Below are positions 56,995 to 64,000 of a DNA stretch of 64,000 nt, piece by piece; within the stretch, counting starts at the first letter, position 1; each line of letters starts with the position of its first letter. The stretch spans positions 62,001-126,000 of the forward strand of contig OZ219941.1 of NCBI GenBank assembly GCA_964291465.2, in the 5' to 3' direction. The DNA comes from JAGWBJ01 sp964291465 (GTDB taxonomy: Bacteria; Chloroflexota; Dehalococcoidia; Lucifugimonadales; JAGWBF01). Below the pieces are notes generated by a model, which was not told the origin of the DNA, ran no database searches, and saw only the letters and a program-made list of their open reading frames with translations. The translations under genes were made by a program, and so were the position numbers.

Positions 56995-57993
56995 ATGCCC
57001 GCGCTCCTTGAAGTCACCGGTCTGAAGACCCAGTTCTTCACCCAGCGGGGCGTGGTGCACGCCGTCGACGGGGTGAGCTTCGACCTGGAGGAGGGAGAGA
57101 CCCTGGGCCTGGTGGGGGAGAGCGGCTGCGGCAAGAGCGTCAGCGCCCTGTCCATCATGCGCCTGATACCGGACCCCCCGGGCAGGATCGTGGCGGGGGA
57201 GGTCGTTTTCGACGGCCAGGACCTGCTGAAGCTGCCCGAGCCCGAGATGAGGGGCATACGGGGCAAGCAGATATCCATGGTCTTCCAGGAGCCGATGACG
57301 TCGCTGAACCCGGTCCTCTCGGTGGAGAGGCAGCTCACCGAGGCGTTGGAGCTGCACCTGGGCATGACCAAGGCTGACGCAAAACAGGAGGCGGTGAACC
57401 GCCTGGAGCAGGTAGGCATTCCCGACCCCGAGCGCCGGGTGAAGCAGTACCCCCACCAGTTCAGCGGCGGCATGCGGCAGAGGGTCATGATCGCCATGGC
57501 CCTGAGCTGCAACCCCAAGCTGATCATCGCCGACGAGCCCACCACGGCCCTGGACGTGACCATCCAGGCGCAGATCCTGGAGCTGATGAAAGCCCTGAGC
57601 CAGGAGTACGGCGTCGCGCTGATAATAATCACCCACAACCTGGGGGTGGTGGCCCGGTACGCGGACAGGGTCAACATAATGTACGCGGGCAAGATCATCG
57701 AGCGGGGCTCCGCGCTGGACATCTACCGGAGGCCCAGCCACCCCTATGCCCTGGGGTTGCTGAACTCCGTGCCCCGTCTCGACCAGCCGAGGAAGGAGAA
57801 GCTGGACCCCATCGAGGGACAGCCGCCGGACCTCATCGACATGGGAGACGGGTGCTCCTTCAGGGACCGGTGCAGGTTCTTCATCGACCGGTGCGCCGAG
57901 GAGGAGCCGGCCCTGCAGAGCGTGGGGGACGGCCACGTCTCCGCATGCTTCGTGGCGGACTCGGTGGCCTCGCTCAGCGCCGAGGAGAGATAA
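56995..57993 (+). CDS. dppD: oligopeptide/dipeptide ABC transporter ATP-binding protein (DppD-like)
   Basis: 332 residues: Walker A GESGCGKS, signature FSGGMRQR, Walker B LIIADEPT, and the peptide-transporter C-terminal region with GCSFRDRCRFFIDRC, a probable Fe-S cysteine cluster. It works with the DppF-like ATPase 3 nt downstream. No permeases or binding protein are in the window, so the substrate class is a guess from family. The ATG at 56995 follows GGGAGGAAGAG. Confidence 0.93.
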   Translation: MPALLEVTGLKTQFFTQRGVVHAVDGVSFDLEEGETLGLVGESGCGKSVSALSIMRLIPDPPGRIVAGEVVFDGQDLLKLPEPEMRGIRGKQISMVFQEPMTSLNPVLSVERQLTEALELHLGMTKADAKQEAVNRLEQVGIPDPERRVKQYPHQFSGGMRQRVMIAMALSCNPKLIIADEPTTALDVTIQAQILELMKALSQEYGVALIIITHNLGVVARYADRVNIMYAGKIIERGSALDIYRRPSHPYALGLLNSVPRLDQPRKEKLDPIEGQPPDLIDMGDGCSFRDRCRFFIDRCAEEEPALQSVGDGHVSACFVADSVASLSAEER

Positions 57994-57995
57994 CG

Positions 57996-59042
57996 ATGAA
58001 CGCAGCCACCTCCGCCCCCGACGCCGTAACATCGGGCAACGGCAGGCGTGACGACGTACTGCTGCAGGTGCAGAACCTGAAGATGTACTTCCCCGTGACG
58101 TCGGGGATCATCTTCCAGCACGCCATCGGCCAGATCAAGGCGGTGGACGACATCAGCTTCACGGTGCGCCGGGGAGAGACCCTGGGGCTGGTGGGCGAGA
58201 GCGGATGCGGCAAGACGACCACCGGGCGTTGCATACTCCAGCTCTACAAGCCCACCTCGGGCTCGGTGCTGTTCGAAGGCGAGGACATCGTCAACATGAA
58301 GGGCCGGGCCCTCCGGGGCCTGCGGCGCAAGATGCAGGTGATATTCCAGGACCCGTACAGCTCCCTCAACCCGCGCATGACGGCGGGGGCCATAATCGGC
58401 GAGCCCCTGAAGGTGCACGGCCTGGCCGGCAGCAGGAGCGAGTTCCGGGAGAGGATCGGCGAGCTGCTCACCGTGGTGGGGCTCAATCCCTACATGGCCG
58501 ACCGCTTTCCCCACGAGTTCAGCGGCGGACAGCGGCAGCGCATCGGCATCGCCCGGGCCCTGGCCGTGAACCCGGAGTTCCTGGTGTGCGACGAGCCCGT
58601 GTCGGCCCTGGACGTGTCGATCCAGGCCCAGATCATCAACCTGCTGGAGGACCTGCAGGAGACCTTCGGCTTGACCTACCTGTTCATCGCCCACGACCTG
58701 TCGGTGGTCCGGCACATCAGCGACCGGGTGGCGGTGATGTACCTGGGGCACATCGTGGAGATAGCCGACCGAGGGGAGATATACACCAACCCCCTGCACC
58801 CGTACACCAAGGCGCTGCTGTCGGCGGTCCCCCTGCCCGACCCGGTGCTGGACGCCGAGCGGGAGCGGGTCATCCTCACCGGCGAGGTGCCCAGCCCCCT
58901 GAACCCGCCCGAGGGCTGCGTGTTCCACCCCCGCTGCCCCGTCGGTACCCCGGAGTGCCAGGAGGCCATGCCGGAGCTGCGGGAGGTGTCCACCGACCAC
59001 TACGTGGCCTGCATCCACGTGCCCGGGTACGGTTCCCCGTAG
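57996..59042 (+). CDS. dppF: oligopeptide/dipeptide ABC transporter ATP-binding protein (DppF-like)
   Basis: 348 residues. Walker A is GESGCGKTT, followed by MQVIFQDPYSSLNPRM, signature FSGGQRQR, Walker B FLVCDEPV, and the C-terminal Cys cluster (GCVFHPRCPVGTPECQEAMP). It partners DppD directly upstream, 3 nt away. It is followed 1 nt later by lepA, an uncommon arrangement that may reflect simple co-transcription. Confidence 0.93.
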   Translation: MNAATSAPDAVTSGNGRRDDVLLQVQNLKMYFPVTSGIIFQHAIGQIKAVDDISFTVRRGETLGLVGESGCGKTTTGRCILQLYKPTSGSVLFEGEDIVNMKGRALRGLRRKMQVIFQDPYSSLNPRMTAGAIIGEPLKVHGLAGSRSEFRERIGELLTVVGLNPYMADRFPHEFSGGQRQRIGIARALAVNPEFLVCDEPVSALDVSIQAQIINLLEDLQETFGLTYLFIAHDLSVVRHISDRVAVMYLGHIVEIADRGEIYTNPLHPYTKALLSAVPLPDPVLDAERERVILTGEVPSPLNPPEGCVFHPRCPVGTPECQEAMPELREVSTDHYVACIHVPGYGSP

Positions 59043-59043
59043 C

Positions 59044-60886
59044 ATGGACCACCGGTTCGTACGCAACTTCTGCATAATCGCCCACATCGACCACGGCAAG
59101 TCCACCCTGGCCGACCGCTTCCTGGAGACCACGGGCACCGTCACGCCCCAGGATATGCGGGAGCAGTTCCTGGACCAGATGGAGCTGGAGCGGGAGCGGG
59201 GGATAACCATCAAGGGCAAGGCCGTCACCATGTCCCACCGGGGCCCGACGGCCAGGAGTACCAGCTAAACCTCATCGACACGCCGGGCCACGTGGACTTC
59301 AGCTACGAGGTGTCCCGCTCCCTGGCGGCCTGCGAGGGCGCCCTGCTGGTGGTGGACGCCAGCCAGGGGATCGAGGCCCAGACCATCGCCAACGCCCTGC
59401 TGGCCCTGGCCGGCAACCTGGTGCTGGTGCCCGTGGTCAACAAGGTGGACCTCCCCCAGGCCGAGCCGGACCGGGTGTCCGCCGAGCTGCAACAGGTGCT
59501 GGGCTTCGGCGAGGAGGAGATACTCTTCACCTCGGCCAAGGACGGCAAGGGGGTGGAGGAGGTCCTCCAGGCCATCGTGGAGCGGGTGCCGTCGCCGCAG
59601 GGGGACCCGGAGGCGGCGGCCAGGGCCCTGGTATTCGATTCCACCTACAACACCTACAAGGGCATCGTGGCCTACGTCAGGCTCTTCGACGGCTCCATCT
59701 CCCCCAGCGACCGGCTCCGCATCTTCTCCACCGGCAAGGTGACCGAGTCGATGGAGCTGGGGGTCTTCTCGCCCCACCCGGTGCCCACCGACCGGCTGAG
59801 GGCGGGGCAGGTGGGCTACATCGCCACCGGGCTGAAGGACGTGCGGGAGTGCGGTGTGGGCGAGACCCTGACCCTGGTGGACCGGGCCACCGAAGAGCCG
59901 TTGCCGGGATACGTGCCCCTGAAGCCGATGGTCTTCGCCGGGCTATACCCCGCCGACGGGGAGGAGTACCAGGCGCTGCGGGGGGCGCTGGAGAAGCTCC
60001 AGCTCAACGACGCGGCGCTGACCTACGAGCCGGAGACCAGCCCGGCGCTGGGGTTCGGGTTCCGCTGCGGCTTCCTGGGGCTGCTGCACATGGACATCGT
60101 CCAGGAGCGGCTGGAGCGGGAGTACGGGCTGGACATCGTGGTCACCGCCCCCAGCGTTGCCTACGAGGTGAAGCTGAAGACGGGGAGGAGATGCGGGTGG
60201 AGAGCCCCTCCAAGCTGCCCTCGCCGGGGGACATGGAAGAGGTCCGGGAGCCGTGGCTGACCATGACCATCGTGACGCCCGACCGGTACATCGGCGCCGT
60301 CATGGAGCTTATGTCCACGCGGCGGGCCGTCTTCAAGCGCATGGAGTACATCCAGGGCTCCGCCTCCGGCGGCGGCCCGGAGCAGGCCGCGGGCGGGGAG
60401 TCCCGGGTGGTCATGGAGTACGACATGCCCATGTCGGAGATGCTGGCCGAGTTCTACAACCGGCTCAAGTCCCGCACCCAGGGCTACGCCTCCCTGGACT
60501 ACTCCCACGACGGCTTCCGGCCGGCGCCCCTGGTGAGGCTGGACATCCTCCTGAACCAGGAGCCGGTGGACGCCCTCTCCATGATCGTGCACCGGGACAA
60601 GGCCTACCAGTACGGCAAGGTGCTGACCCAGCGGCTGAAGGGGGTGATCCCGCGGCAGCTCTTCGAGGTGCCCATACAGGCGGCGGTGGGGGCGCGGATC
60701 ATCGCCCGTGAGACCGTGCGGCCCCTGCGGAAGGACGTGCTGGCCAAGTGCTACGGCGGCGACGTCACCCGCAAGCGCAAGCTCCTGGAGCGGCAGAAAG
60801 AGGGCAAGAACAGGCTAAAGCGGGTGGGCCGGGTACAGGTGCCCCAGGAGGCGTTCCTGGCCCTGCTGAAGGTGGAGGGGGAGTAG
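59044..60886 (+). pseudogene. lepA: elongation factor 4 (LepA) with two frameshifts
   Basis: EF4 is a ribosome-binding GTPase that aids stalled translation. The P-loop AHIDHGKST is intact at the start. Frame breaks occur near 59240-59246 (a run of G and C; the correct frame would read GPDGQEYQLNLIDTPGHVDF) and near 60182-60186 (a GGGG run; the correct frame would read KTGEEMRVES). In each case one base appears missing, and the sequence then continues perfectly through the elongation-factor domains to the C-terminal EF4 tail. Because LepA is otherwise conserved, sequencing or assembly error in homopolymers is as likely as true decay. Confidence 0.85.
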
Positions 60887-60888
60887 CC

Positions 60889-61763
60889 TCACCTCTGCCG
60901 GACTGCCTTGGCTATCCCCGTGCCCACGACCATGAAGATGTCCCCGTGGGTGTCGACGCAGATCTGGTGGCAGCGCGGGGCGTCCCACCTGGCCAGGATC
61001 TTCCCCGTCTTGTCCCGCACGCTGATCCAGTTGCCCGAGTCGCCCTGGCGCTCGCATACGTAGACGGTCTCGTCGTCGACCATGGAGATGTCGGTGGCGC
61101 CGAGCACGTCGGTCCACTGGGTGACGAAGTCGCCCTCGGCGGAGAACACCTGGATTCGGTCGTTCTTCCTGTCGCAGACGTAGACCAGGCCCTGGCCGTC
61201 CACCCACAGGCAGTGGGGGCTGAAGATATGCCCCGGCTCGGGCCCGCCGGGCTCGCCCCACGACCGTATCAGCTTCCCATCGGCGGAGAACCGGTGCACC
61301 CGGCAGTTGCGGTACCCGTCGGAGACGTACAGGTCCCCCGAGGGCGAGGGCACCAGGTGGGTGGGGGCGGTTGAAGGGGCCGCCGGCTCGCAGGACCTCC
61401 GCCTCGTCCTCCTCGGCGCCCGTGTCCGAGGGCTGCTCCTGCTGCCCATCTCCACCAGGGGGTCCCCCTCCAGGGTCAGGGTGGCCACGACGTGGTCTCC
61501 CCGGTCAGCCAGGTAGAATACGTCGTCGGGGCTGACGTAGATGGTGTGGGGCTCGCCTATGCGCCCAGAGCCCCAGCTGCTCAGGTAGCGGCCCTCCGGT
61601 CGAAGACCAGGATGGGCGGGTCGACGAGCTGCTGGCAGACGTGGACCCTCTCGCGTGAGTCAACGCCGACGCCGGTGACCCTGCCGAAGCTCATGCCGTC
61701 TGGGAGCTTGCAGAAGTCCTCCACGATCTCGTAGCGGTACCTTCCGGTTCCCATGCTGGCCAT
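60889..61763 (-). pseudogene. NHL-repeat propeller with three frameshifts
   Basis: An NHL/beta-propeller gene related to the one at 50115-51098. The N-terminal frame starts at ATG 61763 with MGTGRYRYEIVEDF. It breaks near 61592-61599, continues in a second frame (SSWGSGRIGEPHTIYVSP), shifts again near 61427-61433 and once more near 61361-61368, then reads on to YVSDGYRNCRVHRF and a stop at 60889. All three breaks lie in or near short G/C runs, as in lepA. Confidence 0.8.
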
Positions 61764-61998
61764 GAAACCTCACCTCCGGCTGAGCGTGGCCCCCGCGGGC
61801 GGGATAGGCCAATTGGAGCACAGGCGGCGGCATCGGTCAAGGGCCCCTCCTGTCATTACTCTGTGCAGTAGACTGGCGGGCGTCTCTCTTGGCCAATCGC
61901 CCAACTCGTCGTTCGGGCGCAGGCCGGAACCCAGGGAGGGGCACGCCCCATCCTGCCGCCTGACCCCACGGCGGCCTACTGGCAGGTGGCCCCATCGT

Positions 61999-62034
61999 GT
62001 CATTTCGAGCGGAGCGTAGCGGAGAGAGAAGTCT
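61999..62034. repeat. short interspersed repeat (GTCATTTCGAGCGGAGCG)
   Basis: GTCATTTCGAGCGGAGCG followed by TAGCGGAGAGAGAAGTC. The pattern resembles the widespread gtcatttcgagcg...gagaaatct intergenic repeats. It lies in the 389-bp gene-free region 61764-62152, which otherwise shows only GC-rich, unstructured sequence. Confidence 0.4.
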
Positions 62035-62152
62035 ATTGACCCCATAGGCCGGTTCGCATAGACTCAGGACATCCGGTGGTGTCCGGCCGCCTGCAAAGCG
62101 GCGTGGTCCGTATTGGCCCGGTGGGGCCCAGTTCCGTTGGAGGTGATGTCCG

Positions 62153-63022
62153 ATGCCCGGTGGAGTGCGTCTGAACAAGGTCATCGATCTGCTGGAGCAG
62201 GGGAAGACGGTCTTCTGCGGGGGCCTGGTCCATAACGGCAACCTGGACGAGGTCGTCGAGATGGCCGACTCGGACTACGACTTCTGCATCATCGAGACGG
62301 AGCACGAGGGGTTCGGGTTTCCCGCCCTGCGCAACACCATCCAGCACTTCCTCAACCGGAAGCGGATCCTGGAGAAGGGCAACCTGCAGCCCGACGTTGT
62401 GCCCCTGGTCCGCATCCCGCCCAACGCCCGGGAGGTTGGCGGCAACCAGTGGGTCATCAAGCAGACCCTGGACGTGGGCGCCTTCGGCCTGGTGCTGCCC
62501 CACCTTAACACTGTGGAGGAGGCCAGGGCGGCGGTGGTGGCAAGCAGGTACCCCCAGGTCCCCGGGGTGGCCGACTTCTACCCCGAGGGCGAGCGGGGCT
62601 GGTCCAACCGGCTTGCGGTGCGCTTCTGGGGCATCTCGACGACGGAGTACCACGACGTGGCTGACCTGTGGCCGCTGGACCCCGACGGCGAGGTCCTGAT
62701 CATGGCCATCATCGAGGAGGCCCAGGGGGTGAAGAACGTCAGGGACATACTCCGGGCGGAGAAGGGGATCGGGGCCGTCTGGGCGGGCCCGGGGGACCTG
62801 TCGGTCTCCATGGGCAAGCGTGGCAACGCCCGGGACCCTGAGGTCCAGGAGGCCCTGCTGCGCGTCCTGGAGGCCTGCAAGGAGTTCGGCGTCCCCTGCG
62901 CCACCGGGGCCACAGCGGCCGACGTGGAGCAGCGCATCGAGCAGGGCTTCCGCATCATCATCGCCCCTCCCTCGAAGGTCGACGACGCGCTGAGGACCGG
63001 AAGAAAGACCGCGGGGAGGTAG
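62153..63022 (+). CDS. HpcH/HpaI aldolase/citrate lyase family protein
   Basis: 289 residues of the DUF-type 2-oxo-aldolase TIM barrel. It has FCIIETEHEGFGFPALRNTI, VPLVRIPPNAREVGGNQWVI, VLPHLNTVEEARAAVVASRY and AGPGDLSVSMGKRGN, which carry the metal and substrate-binding residues of the class. The natural substrate is unknown; members cleave or form 2-oxo-4-hydroxy acids. GGAGGTGATGTCCG precedes the ATG. Repeat copy B4 begins immediately at its stop codon. Confidence 0.9.
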   Translation: MPGGVRLNKVIDLLEQGKTVFCGGLVHNGNLDEVVEMADSDYDFCIIETEHEGFGFPALRNTIQHFLNRKRILEKGNLQPDVVPLVRIPPNAREVGGNQWVIKQTLDVGAFGLVLPHLNTVEEARAAVVASRYPQVPGVADFYPEGERGWSNRLAVRFWGISTTEYHDVADLWPLDPDGEVLIMAIIEEAQGVKNVRDILRAEKGIGAVWAGPGDLSVSMGKRGNARDPEVQEALLRVLEACKEFGVPCATGATAADVEQRIEQGFRIIIAPPSKVDDALRTGRKTAGR

Positions 63023-63139
63023 GGCCGGCCCCAGGAATTGCCTGAATGAGTCCGCTGGCCGCCCACCAGGGGGTGAGGACTCCTTGGCCGCGCGGGGCGG
63101 GAGGGTGGGCTCAATAACCCGGGAAGGGGCCTGGGCTGT
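63023..63139 (+). repeat. 3'-end-associated interspersed repeat, copy B4
   Basis: It starts at the base after the HpcH/HpaI stop, and contains CCACCAGGGGGTGAGGACTC, CTTGGCCGCGCGGGGCGGGA and GGGTGGGCTCAATAACCCGG. It follows the B1-B3 order but on the plus strand, again oriented with the upstream gene. The hairpin core is partly lost relative to B1. Confidence 0.7.
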
Positions 63140-63188
63140 TCAGAGCATCCCTAGCGCCGCGGACGGCCGTTACGGCAGGAGGGCCGAG

Positions 63189-64000
63189 ATGGACTGGAGC
63201 TTCGAGCTGGTCGCCGGGCCCTACGGCGGCACCACCGAGGGGCCGGTGTGGGACGGAGAGGCGCTGCTCTTCACCCACATACCCAGCAGCCGGATACTGA
63301 GGCACGACCCGGCCTCGGGGGAGACCACCGAGTACCGCACCAACACCAACCGCACCAACGGACTGGCATTCGACCTCCAGGGGCGGCTGTACGGCTGCTG
63401 CGCCTCGGGGCGGTCCATCGTGCGGTTCGAGCCCGGCGGCGCCACGACGACCATCGTGGACCGGCTGAAGGGCCGGCGCCTCAACACCCCCAACGACCTG
63501 GCCATCGACAGTAGGGGCCGGGTGTGGTTCACCAACCCCTGGAACCCGCCCAACATAGACCCCTCGGAGACCCCGGAGCTGGGCGAGGAGCAGGTCCTGA
63601 GGGCCGACCCCCAGCCCGACGGCTCCTACTCCCTCCGCCGGATGACCACCGACATGACCAGGCCCAACGGCATCCTGGTGTCCCCCGACGAGAAGACGCT
63701 GTACGTGGCCCAGAGCCACTCGGAGGCGGGGAGGGTCCGGGACCTGCGGGCCTACCCGATACTGGAGAACGGGGAGCTGGGCCCCCACGTCCTGCTGCAC
63801 CAGTTCGGCGAGGACTACCGGGGGCCCCAGAGGGGCATCGACGGGATGAAGTTCGACACCGAGGGCAACATCGTGGCCACTGCCGGGTGGAGCCGGTGCG
63901 GCCCCGGGCCCATGATCTACGTGTTCGACACGACGGGGCGGGTGCTGGAGACCCACCCCATGCCCGAGGGCATCGACCTGCCCACAAACCTGTGCTTCGG
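63189..64000 (+). CDS. SMP-30/gluconolactonase family protein (runs off the window)
   Basis: 270 residues are visible and the frame is still open at the window end. The SMP-30 propeller is clear: AGPYGGTTEGPVWDGEALLF with the first metal Glu, TNGLAFDLQGRLYGCCASG, NTPNDLAIDSRGRVWFTNP, RPNGILVSPDEKTLYVAQS and GIDGMKFDTEGNIVATAG. Such enzymes hydrolyse lactones with a divalent metal. The ATG at 63189 follows AGGAGGGCCGAG. It lies downstream of an aldolase and a B-type repeat and may belong to the same sugar-acid pathway. Confidence 0.88.
   Translation, partial: MDWSFELVAGPYGGTTEGPVWDGEALLFTHIPSSRILRHDPASGETTEYRTNTNRTNGLAFDLQGRLYGCCASGRSIVRFEPGGATTTIVDRLKGRRLNTPNDLAIDSRGRVWFTNPWNPPNIDPSETPELGEEQVLRADPQPDGSYSLRRMTTDMTRPNGILVSPDEKTLYVAQSHSEAGRVRDLRAYPILENGELGPHVLLHQFGEDYRGPQRGIDGMKFDTEGNIVATAGWSRCGPGPMIYVFDTTGRVLETHPMPEGIDLPTNLCF

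Noticed and set aside
59044..60886. Programmed frameshifting in lepA
   Set aside because: The breaks are at ordinary G/C runs without a slippery heptamer and downstream pseudoknot, and two such sites in one EF4 gene would be unprecedented.
1..64000. CRISPR arrays, rRNA genes, complete insertion sequences and prophage genes
   Set aside because: No regularly spaced direct repeats, no rRNA-like segments, and no transposase, integrase or capsid-type proteins were seen.

Overview
The window is high-GC, densely coded bacterial chromosome with no rRNA, CRISPR array or complete insertion sequence. The gene mix suggests an uncultured Chloroflexota of the Dehalococcoidia/SAR202 type: two luciferase-like flavin/F420 oxidoreductases, a split TPP-dependent decarboxylase, DUF3830, HpcH/HpaI aldolase, SMP-30, hydantoinase B, NHL propellers, MOSC, and an RND pump with no adaptor or outer-membrane partner. 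The taxon is inferred from gene content, not from a marker phylogeny.

Layout. 0-3 kb: a small membrane protein with a duplicated 3' end, arsM, a coiled-coil protein, then rsmD-coaD overlapping by 7 nt. 2.9-5.8 kb (minus strand, lower GC): the wreck of a type I restriction-modification operon. C-terminal hsdM, C-terminal hsdS and N-terminal hsdR remnants are collinear, with an intact hicAB, an intact 83-aa gene, an intact DUF2806 gene and a decayed Phd/VapC pair between and after them. 6-9.9 kb: a solute-binding lipoprotein and an RND transporter. 10.1-13.9 kb: a compact defence-like operon of cytosine-5 methyltransferase, Vsr endonuclease, FRG-domain protein and DUF262 protein, facing the 3' end of tRNA-Ala(GGC). 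14.3-17.7 kb: greA-lysS-serS. 18-24.5 kb: phosphotransferase, Gfo/Idh oxidoreductase, intradiol dioxygenase-like lipoprotein, DUF418 membrane protein and two LLM oxidoreductases. 24.5-28.2 kb: two HEPN-like paralogues flanking an unknown gene and an RCC1-repeat lipoprotein.

28.3-31.9 kb: DUF3830, SDR, and a sulfopyruvate-decarboxylase-like alpha/beta pair with a divergent extra beta copy and a small membrane protein, led by a strong sigma70-type promoter. 32-35 kb: cytidylate-kinase-like protein, HTH/zinc-ribbon protein and two toxin-antitoxin modules. 35-41 kb: alpha/beta hydrolase lacking its nucleophile, selA, an HMG-CoA-lyase-like enzyme, retropepsin-like protein, amidase and MOSC protein. 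41-50 kb: enoyl-CoA hydratase, VWA protein, membrane protein, MFS transporter, hydantoinase B, aldo/keto reductase and a 93-aa/PIN gene pair. 50-57 kb: NHL propeller, soluble transhydrogenase, PPOX protein, a 66-aa orphan ORF behind an AT-rich promoter, ABM, GNAT and glyoxalase proteins, threonine synthase and tRNA-Leu(UAG). 57-64 kb: the two ATPases of a Dpp/Opp transporter, lepA with two frameshifts, an NHL propeller with three, an HpcH/HpaI aldolase and a truncated SMP-30 protein.

An interspersed repeat of about 120-140 bp occurs four times, each copy beginning directly behind a stop codon and oriented with the upstream gene. A second hairpin repeat built on CATTCCCGCG occurs three times. 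Together with the toxin-antitoxin modules and the two restriction-type loci, these mark the accessory parts of an otherwise metabolic chromosome. The five single-base frameshifts between 59 and 61.8 kb lie in or near short G/C runs and may be sequence error.
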